Assembly: GCF_016086655.4 (NCBI RefSeq)
Contig: NC_052140.2
Span: 9,362,001-9,426,000, forward strand
Direction of reading: 5' to 3'
Length of the DNA stretch: 64,000 nucleotides
From: Lepeophtheirus salmonis
Lineage: Eukaryota; Arthropoda; Copepoda; Siphonostomatoida; Caligidae
The translations under genes and the position numbers were made by a program. The notes under the pieces were generated by a model. That model did not search any database. It was not told the origin of the DNA and worked only from the letters and a program-made list of their open reading frames with translations. Positions 1 to 10,814 of this stretch are shown piece by piece; within the stretch, counting starts at the first letter, position 1, and each line of letters opens with the position of its first letter.

Positions 1-409
1 CAAAATGCAAAAAATAACATTAACTTGATTATCAAATTTTCTTATTGACATTTTTGGACCCCGTGCTTGGCCTCCAAACTCACCGGACCTGAATCCCATT
101 GACTTCTTTTTGTAGGGTGCAATTGAGTGTTACGACAAAATACCTTTCTTCAGTACTAAGTCCGAGCTGATGCTCAGGATTCGGGAGGAATTCTGGAATA
201 TGCCAAAAAAGACTGTCATCAATACCTGCTCTCGTTTCTGAGGTCGAGTCGAAGCTGTTATTGACTCCAAATGAGATTATATTGAATAATAATAAACAAA
301 TCGATTCAGTTTTCATTTGGGATTGTTTTTTTTCAAATTAGATAATGTAGTTTGGATAAAGTACATTTAAAAGAAATCGTTTTGGTTGGGAAGTAGAGGT
401 CGAACCCTG
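1..409 (+). mobile_element. mariner/Tc1-type element, 3' part with right TIR (CAGGGTTCG family)
   Basis: The plus strand at about 70-280 translates to the C-terminal part of a Tc1/mariner transposase: PPNSPDLNPIDFF with the third catalytic acidic residue (D of PIDFF), then a TAG where the usual WG tryptophan would be, then the helical tail ending in GRVEAVIDSK. A second stop interrupts the tail. The right end is marked by CGAACCCTG followed by TA at 410-411, the expected target duplication. The inverse of this end (TACAGGGTTCG) recurs at 34360, and relatives of the coding tail occur at 34640 and, on the minus strand, at 39100-39340. The 5' part lies outside the window or is lost. It is a dead fragment. 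Confidence 0.75.
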
Positions 410-411
410 TA

Positions 412-1224
412 ATAGTTTGAGTAACGATTTGAGTTTGTTCTTAATGAGCCCACCAAAATCTTATTTTCAATTGGATATATTTATAACCCGTTTTTTCATG
501 TTAGTGAAACTTCCACAAGGTCAAGTGAGGACGAAGTCTGAACACTCTAAGTCTGGGAGACAGCCCATCTGACCAAGACAATATGCCCCCAATCCACTGG
601 CGCTGGAATATAATTTCAAGGCAAAATTATATAATCTTGACGTTATCAGGGGCTTTTTGTTGTCAATTTTGGCAAAAAGTTTTTTTTATAAAACAAAATT
701 TGACACAATTTTTTGCTAGAAGAGATAAAAATAATCTATTTTTAATTTTAGAGTTAAAAATTTTCAGAAAAGACTAAATTTGAACGAATACCAATGAAAA
801 AAAAGGAAATTGATATTTATTTCCCGGAAATTATGACATTTAATTTTTTTTTTTGTCAAGAGCATTTTTTATCATGTAATATCTATAAAATTCTGCAAAA
901 GAGAAGGGGGCCAATGGCGCCTTGCCCCCTATGGTTCCGATACCACTGACTCGATCTTTTGCTGCATCAAAACTTACATTGGCATCGGCTAAATGAATGG
1001 GAGGGCGTTATGCATGATCTTCTTCGGTGGCCTCCAACTACAATATTTTAGGTCAAGACCAAGACACATTTCTGCTCCCCACTGAATATTCATAATTCCT
1101 CCGTGGTTGGGAACCTCTGACCTAGACGGATCCCTTGGAAACCACGGTTCATTTAGTGAGTCTGATGACACCTGATGAAACTTTTTGGACGCAACGCCTC
1201 TTTTTACGTCGTATTATAAAGCCA
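412..1224. other. AT-rich intergenic DNA, no gene seen
   Basis: No transposase, RNA gene or credible exon is visible. A GC-richer patch at about 900-950 contains an imperfect palindrome around GGGGGCCAATGGCGCC, which may be the edge of an unrecognised repeat. Confidence 0.5.
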
Positions 1225-1420
1225 TATTATCACTGTTAGACTCGGAGTAGAATTGAGGATTGAGATCTGAGTAATTTCTACCTATATGATTGCTAGCTAC
1301 GGAGTGGGATTTGCATTTATTTCCTTCATCTGACAGCTGCTCGAAGTTAATTTTGTGAAACGCTATGCCAGCTATACTTCTCTTCTTCCAAGCATTATTC
1401 AAGCCATCTGAATGACAACG
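1225..1420 (-). repeat. Repeat A copy (foldback-type dispersed repeat)
   Basis: The segment carries the signature of a family seen at least six more times here: AGAGTAGAATTGAG-like sequence at one end and, about 130-180 bp away, a segment ending near ACATTCTTCAAATTG. Other copies lie at 4070-5180 (interrupted), 9903-10286 (two arms head to head), 35225-35590, 41905-42075 and 57430-57740. It has no coding potential of its own. The inverted arrangement of two arms at 9903-10286 suggests a foldback MITE. Confidence 0.6.
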
Positions 1421-3385
1421 TTAATTTTGGGTTCATTTTTTTTTAGCATACTGGCAAATCATATAATGTTCATCTTATATATATTTATAAAACTGTTCTT
1501 GCTATTATCACACATGAAATCCAAAAATAGTCAAACAAAGCAGTCTGAAATTTAACAACTATAAAATAACCAATCACGTTCTCTGTCTCTTTTCTTCTAC
1601 TTCCATTTTTTGTTTCCATTTCACTCTATTCGCCCCATTAACGCTAGTACCCTCAGCTAGTTTTATATATAATGTAAGAAAATAAACTGAACATTTTTCT
1701 TTTTTAACTTTTGTTCAAGATTGTATTGACTCTTCAAATAGATGCTTGTCAGCAAATTTTTGATAAGGATTCTGCAATGAATAAAATCCTAAATCAAATG
1801 TTCCTTGAAATAATAGGATCTGCGCTATATGGGGAGAGATGTAGTGGACCTTGTAGACTTATAGGGATTACTTAAGAGAGAGATATATATTTCAAATGAA
1901 GCAGTTAATAGGGAATTAGCTGAAAAAGTTTTTAGAAATAATGGAATGGCAGGAACCAGTTTTAGAAAATAGAAAATTGGCATATACGAGTATATCGGAT
2001 ACGTCAATCAAAGAAAAACATTGTTTTAAGAAATATTTTGAATAAAAATAACGGTTTTATGGCAAATCAGTTTTTGGAAAAAGAAAGAATTATAAGAAAA
2101 TTGTTTTTTTAAGAGATGAAAAAAAAAACACCTTTCAGATAGTTTTTTTAATTATATGAAAATGATTGGAAACAAGAGGCTGAGAATGCTTTTAGTGAGT
2201 AAATCAAAAGGAAATCAATTTTTACATCTGATGAGGAAGAACAGAGATAGGGTTGACTTTAAAGCCTCCGTTGGGATATAGTCAGAGGGATTAATAAGAT
2301 GGTAGACAATTCCTTATTTTGGTTGAAGTCTTTACCAACTTACTAACTATATGTATGTAGTTTATATTGCAGAGCATGTTTCTTTTGTAAATAATCACTG
2401 AAGAGATCCCCATATTTTTGTTCGAGAGTATTGATATAGTTAGTATTAAGGACAAAGTAATTGATAATTTTTTTTTAAACCTTAAAGATTTTTTATATTT
2501 TTGCAGGGGCCCAAATCAAGAGGAAATAAATTATTATTACTGCAATGGTACAATATCTTATATTATAAATTTAGAAGCTCAAGAATACCATTAGATAAGG
2601 ATTTGACTGTAATATTGCAAAATATTGTAACTAAGATGCTCAAAAAGTCAATTTAAAAAAAAATATAGTTGTACGGAGGACAAAAAAAAAAAAAAGAAAA
2701 ATCTACACATATATATATATATATATCAGAGGAAAATCTTAAATATTCTAGGATAGTCATATAATAATCTTATATCAATTTAATTTATTGACATGTTTGT
2801 CACATTGCAAGAAGACCTACATTGATAAATCGAAGTGATTTATTACATTAGTAAATTCAGCTCATTACAAAATGGGAGCAAGAGTCCTTTCCCATAAATA
2901 AACTTAATACATTACCAATCATTTAGAGTACATTATTTACTTCCTAGAGAAAGGAAATAAATAATATTTTTGGGTATATTATTCATAGTAGTCATTGTTT
3001 AGACCAGTATTGTTCAGAGTAGGTGCTGTGGCATGACTGTTGTACTTGTTTTATCACTTAACCGCGAAAATACATTTGATTTCACAAAGAGTAAGGAACC
3101 AGCATCATGGATCCTTCTCCAAAAATTGTCCCACATGAACTTGACATGAAATAGACCCTGAAATTGAGTCTCGCTATGTTTTGTATGATATATAAATCTA
3201 ATAAAGAATGTTAAAAAATGTATTCAATATAAAATTCAAAAAAATACGCATGTTACGCAATGTAGTGGCAGGAAAACTGGGGTTATACAAGTAATTTTCA
3301 TGTTTGTCATGGGGGGAAAAAAACAAACAATCATGAGGGCAACATATTAATCGAAAGACAATGATTTGTTAATTAGTTTTGACTT
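1421..3385. other. AT-rich DNA without recognisable genes; (TA)n tract
   Basis: Nothing here reads as a protein or RNA gene. A TA microsatellite lies at about 2708-2727, with several A and T homopolymers. The 1825-2330 part is somewhat purine-rich on the plus strand, but every frame is interrupted. Confidence 0.5.
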
Positions 3386-3515
3386 TTGTGATGTAAATCG
3401 TGTGCATTTTTTAGCTGGCCTGTTTTGTTTTTTTGGAATTGGTAATTTGAAGAAAGAATTATCTTTTCCTTAGCTGTCGTCGTTATTATTTAACTCCTGA
3501 ACAGTGATGCCAATA
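3386..3515 (+). repeat. Repeat B copy 1
   Basis: About 130 bp shared with 9655-9790 (same strand) and 27176-27305 (opposite strand). Shared landmarks in order are GATGTAAATCGTGTGCATT, TAGCTGGCC, TTGGTAATTTGAAGAA and TATTTAACTCCTGAACAGTG. It is non-coding and its class is unknown; a short MITE is the simplest guess. Confidence 0.65.
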
Positions 3516-4069
3516 ACTTGTTACTTAATAACGCATTACTCTAATTCGACTACTTTTTTTTTTTTTGCAGTAGCAAGTAATTTAACGTGCTAATCTTTAT
3601 AAAGCAGTAGTAAGCTTAAAGTTACGTACCAGTTCATGATGCCTTACTATTTTTGTCATTCTCCTTGGAAAGTATCCTCTCCCGTTTAGATACTCTAATT
3701 ACACTTAGACCATTAATAATCAAAGGGCAGCATAACGACAATTAGTTTTATCTTCATTTAAGTATGGAGTGATTCAAAAGTATAGATAAATTAAAATATG
3801 AATTATAATCCCTTAGTATCAGATTAAGCACTTCACCATTTGCATTACTCATAAAATATAATCTGGCCGTAGTTTAATTTTAAAACGAATAACCATAAAT
3901 CAAATTTATGGAGTTTATTAAATATACAAAGATATAAAAAAAAAAATAAAAAAATATTGAACATTAGGGGGATGCTAGTCCCCGACAAATTATTATAATT
4001 TTGACGGAGAACATTTAAACTTTTAAAGTACTGTACTTATTCAATAGAATTGTACAATTATGCATTTTT

Positions 4070-5180
4070 GGCATGTAAAAAGACAAACAAAAATGAATAT
4101 GCTAATCCTGACAATTTGAAGAATCTTTGAAAAGAAAAGAGCTTAAATGTCATGACGTTTCATTAAATTCATTAGACGGGTGGCCCATCTAGCGGTTGTA
4201 TTTTTAACTACCACTTTTTTGACATCTGACAGCTGTAGTAACATTCTCATTGTGTCTAATATTTTGTAAAAGGTCTCGGGTTTACGAAATGGTTAAGTTT
4301 ACGCTCGAAGAAAATTGGGAAATACTGAAGACTTACTTCCAAAATGGAGAGTCTTCAAACGAAACTGCAAGAAAATTACGTCGGTCGAAAAAAAGCGGCT
4401 TCCAGGCAGTTTCTGGATAAATTTGTGAAGCGTGTGCGCGAAACTGGTTCGTTAATGGATAAAACAACGTGTTCCCATGTTCGTCCAGTGCGTTCAATCG
4501 AAAACATTGCTGCTGTTGCTGAAAGCGAAAAAACAAGAAAACAAGCAAGGAGCTGCTGTTACGGTCAATGGTGAGCGCTATCAGGCCATGTTGGAAGATT
4601 TTTTGTTTCCCCAAATAGAAAAGGAAGACATCAACGACATTTGGTTCCAACAGCCAATATTTCAATGGATCTTTTGCGCACTGTCTTCGACAATCGCATC
4701 ATAAGCCGAAACGGCAACGTCAACTGGCCACCTCGTAGCTGCGATTTGACTCCGTTGGACTATTTTTGTAGAGAACCGTCAAGGATAAATGTTACGCCAA
4801 CCATCCAGAGACGATTGACGATTTGAAACACGAAATTGGAGTCGCCATTGCAGCTATAGAAGCTCACACAATCGAAAATGTATTGAAAAATTGGGTCGAC
4901 AGAATGGACTACTGTAAGGCCAGCCACGGCGGTCATATGAATAAAATGGTGTTCCATTTTTAACCGGAATGTTGAGGCTTTCAAATAAAAAAACAATTAT
5001 TGAAAAATATTCACCTGTCTTTTTTTTTATAGCAATATATATAAAAAAAAAAAAGTTTCGTGGGCCACTCTTTAGTTGCAAGCAATAAACACAGGCTCAA
5101 ATTCGTATACCAAATTACATCGGCAAAAATCCTTCGTTTTGATCATCAATTCTACTTTGAATTCAACAAGGACTAAAGGC
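4070..5180 (+). repeat. Repeat A copy split by a mariner insertion
   Basis: Left part 4070-4172 has the family landmarks (ATCCTGACAATTTGAAGAAT, then CATGACGTTTCATTA). The right part, 5075-5180, resumes with GCAAGCA and ends with CAATTCTACTTTGAATTCAACAAGG. The 898 bp between them is an independent mariner element. The repeat is therefore older than the mariner insertion. Confidence 0.7.
4175..5072 (+). mobile_element. rosa-like mariner, internally deleted, with both TIRs
   Basis: TIRs GGGTGGCCCA (4178-4187) and TGGGCCACTC (5061-5070) are flanked by TA at 4173-4174 and 5073-5074. An ATG at 4289 starts MVKFTLEENWEILKTYFQNG and a helix-turn-helix region, which soon meets a stop. The frame resumes after a large internal deletion at VTVNGERYQAMLEDF, then DIWFQQ. 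The segment that should hold the second catalytic Asp is missing, and WFQQ runs straight into ANISMDLLR after a frameshift. The third Asp survives in CDLTPLDYF, and the tail ends near SHGGHMNKMVFHF, about 4960. Relatives at 29857 and 51260 have different ends. The Asp spacing inferred across copies is near 41, as in rosa-type mariners. Confidence 0.85.
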
Positions 5181-5199
5181 TGTCATTAATTACCTTTTT

Positions 5200-5790
5200 T
5201 AGTACATATTTCTACGGATTAAAAACTTTTTGATTTCATCAGATTATGGTCACGGGAAGTGAAAAAATTCATTATTCAATCACACAAATTTTTATTTGAG
5301 AATCTATCTCATTCATTTATGAGAAACGTTTGTCTACTAAAATGAGTCCATCTATTCGTGTCCTGGCCAAAGTTTTTATAGAGAAGTAATTACTTTCTAG
5401 CTCCTAAATTAAGGCAACGACAATCGACAACATTTATCAAAAATTTATTTTCCTATAATTTATAGAAATCTAATTATGTACAAAGATAATCATTGCTCCT
5501 TGATCTCTTGTGCAATGGAAGGAAATTTCGGTGCTGTAATATTGTGTTGTAAATTTTCAAGCAATTTTAAATGAGACACACTTGACTCATACTTATCAAT
5601 CTGATTTTTATTTTTGTCTTGATAGAATGTTATAATTTAAAATTAATCTAAGATAACTGAGACAGGGAGACGAATAGATTGATCCCTCTTGGTAAAGGAA
5701 CGTTTCTCATGGACACATGAGATACATTCCCAAATAAAAAGTCGTTCGCTCGAATAATTAATTAAATCAAAGAGTTTTTTAGTCATATAG
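5200..5790. repeat. Repeat G: inverted pair
   Basis: Two arms of about 190 bp in opposite orientation, 5200-5390 (+) and 5600-5790 (-), with about 200 bp between. Shared landmarks are AATCTATCTCAT, ATGAGAAACGTT and TCTATTCGTCTCCCTGTCTC-like sequence. A third, single arm lies at 38450-38660 in an intron of the candidate secreted gene. The arrangement fits a foldback element, but no clean terminal repeat is visible. Confidence 0.6.
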
Positions 5791-6454
5791 AAATGCTACA
5801 ACAATTGTTAATATCAACCTATGTATTCCCTAAAAATGCGTGCACTTTCCATGTATAAGATGCTCCCTGGATGGATGTCACTAAGAGGAAAGAAAAGATT
5901 ACTTTAATTCCCGGGTAAGAATTATTATTAAGTTTCAATCTAAGGGAGTAATCTGTAAATTCTTGTTTCTCTTCTATATTTGCTATATGACGTAACGGTA
6001 ATTCAAATTGTATTTAATTGCCTTCTAATGGTTTGTTTCGAATTTCTGAGTAAATCACACTGATTCAAAAATTAAACTGTTGAAACCGTATCTCCTATTT
6101 TTTATATTTTTTGCTTGGAGGAGAGGTTTTTTGTAAAAAGGTTCTACAAAAATTTAAGGAGATATTGCAATAAAGATTGACTCCAGGATAATAATAATAA
6201 AAAAGGAGAGGATATGCGTGCAAAAATAGTGCGTAAGCACTTGAATGAACCCACTTTGTTTTACTCTTCGTCATTCATGAGCACACACACTCATGGTTAC
6301 ACTTTATACGTAGATGTTCTCTCCTCAAGAATGAAATGATAATGATATCACCTTTTGAAAAAAAGAAAAAAAAAACACTCCTCAACATCCAAAAAACTTA
6401 CATGCTAAAAAATGCACAGGATTTACAACCCTACTAATGAACATATCTGTTTAC
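5791..6454. other. AT-rich DNA with a Repeat A 3'-type fragment
   Basis: The piece 6240-6350 matches the distal part of Repeat A, with CTTTATACGTAGATGTTCTC and TCCTCAAGAATGAAA, as at 35500-35580 and 36440-36500. The rest holds nothing I can identify. Confidence 0.5.
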
Positions 6455-7025
6455 AAGTGTGAGACTCGGTTCAGCACAGATTTTTATTTCAGTTTGGTCT
6501 TATGTGATATTTTCTAGACCGATTCAGACCAATTTTTTGGTCCAGACCGCGGTTTCAGACTGTCGACCGATTTTTTTCCGGTCTCACATTGTAGACCGAT
6601 TTTTTTCGGTCTCAATTTATGGACCCATTTTTTGGGTTTTTCATGTTATGAGAGGCCATTTTTTTTTCTAGATCAACTGTCATTCATTTTTTTGAAAAAA
6701 ATTCTCAAAAGTACACGATTAGTTCTAGAACAAATACTGCATACATGTAAGATACGCCGAGATAAAAATTAATCTGAGAGTTATCTCTGTTTAAACTTCG
6801 ATTTACGTCATTGTATTTGAAAAAACATAAGATTTCATGTTACAAACAATTTATCTGTAAAATAGGTGTAGACTGTAGGATTTATGCTTTGGACCGATAT
6901 AGACATAATTTTTATATGGGACCGGTCCAGACCGAGCTTTTTTGTTGGATCGAACTAATTCGGTCCTACAAAGTATATAACAGTCTCAAAGTGGTCTAGG
7001 ATATCCAGACCGAAGCCCAACACTA
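6455..7025. mobile_element. hAT-like non-autonomous element rich in CGGTC/GACCG words
   Basis: The ends resemble each other when one is inverted: AGTGTGAGACTCGGTTCAGC at the left against the inverse of GGACCGAAGCCCAACACTA at the right. CCAACACTA ends are typical of hAT transposons. The interior has many direct and inverted copies of GACCG/CGGTC, the subterminal motif pattern expected of hAT elements, and no transposase frame. Flanks are TGTTTAC and TATTTAC-like, so an 8-bp target duplication is possible but imperfect. A related end occurs at 61780-61872. Confidence 0.55.
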
Positions 7026-8189
7026 ATATTTACCTTAAGCATAAAGTCAATGAAATTTTAGGAAAGGTGATGAAAAACTATAGCAAACCATTTTTCTTAG
7101 GATATTAATTTATTGACCAAATATTATAACCAAATTTTGGGAAATTTACCATTTATTACTTCATAAATGAATGAAAATTTCAATACTTATTTCTTTTTTG
7201 TCACTTTTTCCGTAATTTGATAGGCTTTGTGCTCCCGGTAAATATGGATATATATATATATATATATATATTACAATGAAACTGCACTGATGTGTTCATT
7301 AGTGGAGTTGTAGAAAAGATAACCTGCTGTTATACTAAATCTGTCTTAGACTGGGCTGGACCGAAGAAATATGGACTGATACAAGACTAATGAAAAGAGC
7401 TTTGGAAAATATATTGCCATTATGTATATTTTCGGTTTCTTTTTTCAGGATACCTGCACACGGTGTTACCACAAAAAAAAAAAAAAAACATTGTTTTTTT
7501 GTCAGCTGTAGAAGTTTCTGCTTCTTTTCTCCTAATCAGTATTTTGAAAATGGATTGTTTTAATTCGAATTATCTCTTGTTAGGCTGTGCACTATTCCCA
7601 ACAATTATTGAATAATAACTACTAACAACTGATTTTGACCATTTTTGTCCTTTTTTCTTTTGGAGGAAAGGTTACAGGACAGAATATACATAAAAACTTG
7701 TTAAATGACGAGAATTTGAATTTTTTCTTTGTAAGCTTTTTGAGTTTCTACTTTGCCAATTTTTGTAGCCCTAACTACTTTTTAACTCTCTGAATATCTA
7801 AACAATTAGCACTAGTTTACTCTTACATTAGAAAGAAACTTGGCTAATGTGTGCACTTTTTGGCATATTACTCAGCTTCTAAAAGTAATATTGATATCTG
7901 AGTTGTTGTTTTTTGATAAAATCAAAATGAAAGTCTATAGTTCAGCTAGAATATTGGTTTATCTTCATTTTTTATAGAGTCAAAAATCAATAAGAGGTTA
8001 ATATAAAAATAAGTAAAAACTTCCTTGTTTACCTATATATTAGTGATGGGACAATTAGAAAATAATCTCGATGCCGATACAATTCCTGTAAAAATTCCCA
8101 ATTCTGATGCAATTCCAATACAAAATTGCCGATGCTGATTTCAATTTTAATTATTTACTATTTTAAATAATAGTTGAAAAGTACCATTC
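7026..8189. other. AT-rich DNA; (TA)11 microsatellite
   Basis: A TA microsatellite spans about 7249-7270. A short GGACCG-containing scrap at 7340-7385 resembles the hAT-like element upstream. The stretch 8042-8150 starts TAGTGATGGGACAATTAG and repeats GATGCCGAT words, and may be the end of another hAT-like MITE. No gene is seen. Confidence 0.45.
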
Positions 8190-9085
8190 TTCTATCAAGG
8201 GATTCTATCACAGGATTTTATTGGGGGTGGGGGCTTGGTTTGTATAATATTTTGAAAAAAAATCCAAAAGTTAACTTTTTTTTTTCAATTAAATTTGAAG
8301 AAAATATCCACAACTATCCACAAAATATAATTTTTAATTTAAAAACGTCAAAAAATTTCAAAAATCCACAGATTTTGATAAAAAATTAAATTTTTGTGAA
8401 AAAATTTCAGAAATCCATAACTTTTCACATAATTTTTTCAAAAATTCAGAACTGTTCAAAAAAAATAAAATATTTAGGAAAAACCTTTTTAAAATTAAAT
8501 TTCAGAAAAAATATTCAAAAATCTCCAGCTGTTTTAAAAATTATACATTTTTTGGAAAAAAAATTAAAAAATTAAATTGGTTTTGGCAATTTGAAAAAAA
8601 ATTGGAAATTTTTGGAAAAATATATCAAAAATTCATAGCTATTCTCAAAAAAATAATTTTTAAAGTTTTCTTTTGAAAAACCCCACAGCTATTCACAAAA
8701 AATCAAATTTATTGCAAAAAAATTTCCAATATTAAATTTTTTGCAGACAAGTTCCTAAAATCCGTAGCTATTCTCAAGAAATTATTTTTTAAAAAAATTA
8801 AATTTCGAAAATCTACGCCTATTCAACAAAATTTATTATTTTTGAAAAAAATTCAAATATAAATATTTGTAAAAAAATTTCAAATATAAATATTTGTAAA
8901 AAAATTTCAAATATAAATATTTGTAAAAAAATTTCAAATATAAATATTTGGAAAATAATTTCAAAAATTAAACTTTTTGTTAAAAAATTTCAAGAATTAA
9001 ATTGCAAATATTAAATTTTCTAGTAAAAAACAAAACTTCCTTTTATAAGGAGGGGCTACAGCCTCTCCAATCCAATCCCTGCTGA
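8190..9085 (+). repeat. Repeat C: AT-rich minisatellite with GC-rich ends
   Basis: Loose reiteration of a unit like AATCCACAGCTATTCACAAA plus AT-rich filler over about 800 bp. A G-rich start (TGGGGGTGGGGG, about 8223) and a GC-rich end near 9050-9085 ending GCTGACGCCC bracket it. An inverse copy lies at 63180-63800, whose outer end is GCGGACGCCCC. Fragments occur at 22330-22520 (-) and 26990-27095 (+); the latter shares CTAGTAAAAAACAAAA with 9020-9037. It behaves as a dispersed element, not a local satellite. Confidence 0.65.
8854..8961 (+). repeat. 27-bp tandem repeat, four units
   Basis: Three identical 27-bp units (8854-8880, 8881-8907, 8908-8934), each starting CAAATATAAATATTTG, followed by a fourth slightly diverged unit. 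The core is palindromic. It lies inside Repeat C and probably reflects recent slippage. Units are contiguous without spacers, so this is not a CRISPR array. Confidence 0.85.
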
Positions 9086-9445
9086 CGCCCATTCAATTCT
9101 ATCTATTCATTAGTTCGTTACACAGGTACAGACGGTTTGGAGAAAGGCCAGAGCTCAGCCTCATCCTAATGTACATAGAAATATGATTAAATATACCCAT
9201 TACTGCATCTCTAATTTATATTCACAATGAAAATAACAGGTTTGTAAATTTATACTTAGAAATGATAATAAAATCACGGTTTTTATGACATTAAGGAGAG
9301 GTAATAAAACTTTTATGTGTCTACTGTATGTATACAGAAAAAATATGTATTTCATTTACATAAAACTATCATCTGTGAAGAAACAAATGGACTAGATGTA
9401 TGCCATTATAGTTAGTTTGCGCTTTTGTCTTTTATTAGAATACAG

Positions 9446-9560
9446 TCGAACCTGGTCTAACCGTCACCTGATTTAAGCTTCTCACAACACTAACTTTCCA
9501 ATATGGTAATTTCTTAATATAATGACTAATAGCTGTATTAGTATAGTTTCATAGTTTGTC
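9446..9560 (+). mobile_element. Possible pogo/Tigger-like terminal fragment
   Basis: ACAGTCGAACCTGGTCTAAC resembles the CAGTCGAACCTCGTTATAAC type of terminus seen in pogo-like elements. A related short pair of ends occurs at 35025-35116. No transposase is attached and no second end is found here. Confidence 0.35.
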
Positions 9561-9654
9561 TCTGCGTTGAAACTTGATGTAAAAAAGTACGAATGTTGCA
9601 TCGAGGTGCACGCTATATTAAAAAAGAAAAGGGAGTAATGTATAGATTGATACT

Positions 9655-9790
9655 TATAGATAGTGATGTAAATGGTGTGTACTTCTTAGCTGTCCCGTTT
9701 TTATGGTTTTTTTTAAAATTGGTAATTTGAAGAATGAATTTCCTTTCACCTTAGATACTACCATTATTATTTTACTCCTGAGTAGTGAAC
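9655..9790 (+). repeat. Repeat B copy 2
   Basis: Same landmarks and orientation as the copy at 3386-3515: AGTGATGTAAATGGTGTG, TTAGCTG, TTGGTAATTTGAAGAATG and TTTTACTCCTGAGTAGTGAA. Non-coding. Confidence 0.65.
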
Positions 9791-9902
9791 TTCCTTTCCT
9801 TCTACATTCAATTTTATTTAAAACCATATGGAACATCTGTGTGTGCTCCTAAAAGACGGAAAATAGCCTTGAGGATTTGTCTTCAAAGAGTTATATTTGT
9901 AA

Positions 9903-10286
9903 GTCCTTGTCTAACTCAGAGTAGAATTGAGATTCCACACTGGAGTTATACTGGAGCCAATGCCCTTGTTCATTTCCTTTTATTCCTTCTCCTTTGTCAC
10001 AGCTGATTATAGCTCATCTAATGAAAAGTCATAACAGCTCTCCTCTAAAACGTTCTTCAAATTGTACGGGTTACTATTTTGATTTTTTTAAATGTCTAAA
10101 GTAGACACGATTTTTTCACTACTTATAGATTCAAAAGACATGTCTTTATGTAAAAAAACAACAACCGAAAATTAACGTTGTCAAACTGACAGTTTGAAGA
10201 ATGTTTCGGAGTAGAGCAGCTTAGCTTTTTTATCATATTAGCTGCGAGCTGTTGATTCTCAATTCTACTCTCAGATCAACAAGGAT
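9903..10286. mobile_element. Repeat A foldback MITE (two inverted arms)
   Basis: The left arm begins CCTTGTCTAACTCAGAGTAG and the right arm, inverted, reads CCTTGTTGATCTGAGAGTAG. Both arms continue for about 150 bp with family landmarks and meet around 10070-10140. This pairing suggests that single Repeat A copies elsewhere are half-elements. A further partial copy follows at 10330-10400. No coding frame. Confidence 0.6.
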
Positions 10287-10814
10287 TTACACTTTTAAGC
10301 AGTAATTTTGGTCTTTTTGGAATGTTAAATGAAAAAACAAAAAAAAACGAAAATGAACTTGGTAATCCTGACAATTTGAAGAATGTTTCATCTAAGAAAT
10401 AACAATGTACCCACGAGGGTATGTAGCTAAAGCTCAGCCTGTTATATTGTATAATAAAGTGGAGCACATTTTCGTATCAATTAAGATAAGATTTTATGTT
10501 TTTTTGTTTGTTCTTCGACGCCTAATAACTCCAAGCAAGACCTACTGGTAGTTAATAAAATTCCCATTGATTCATCAACATTCTTAACCGGATTGGATGA
10601 AGTAGATTTCTTCATCGTGTGAATTTGAAACTTTTGGAATCTGAATAAAAGGATTACAGTATCGTTTAAAAAAGTTGCCGTATTGTAAAAAAATCTAATT
10701 TTTAAAGTTACAGTACTTTTCCATTTCTATGAATATTTTATTTTCTTGTTTCCTAAGAAATTGAGATGTTATGTTATTCCGGTTAATAACCAATAAAAAA
10801 TAAACTTTCAAAAA

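Noticed and set aside
4333..4665. Minus-strand frame of 110 codons
   Set aside because: Antisense to the mariner at 4175-5072, with a poly-Gln run from a GCTGCTGTTGCTG stretch of the sense strand.
8854..8961. CRISPR-like regular repeats
   Set aside because: Units of 27 bp are contiguous with no spacers, within AT-rich minisatellite DNA of a eukaryote.
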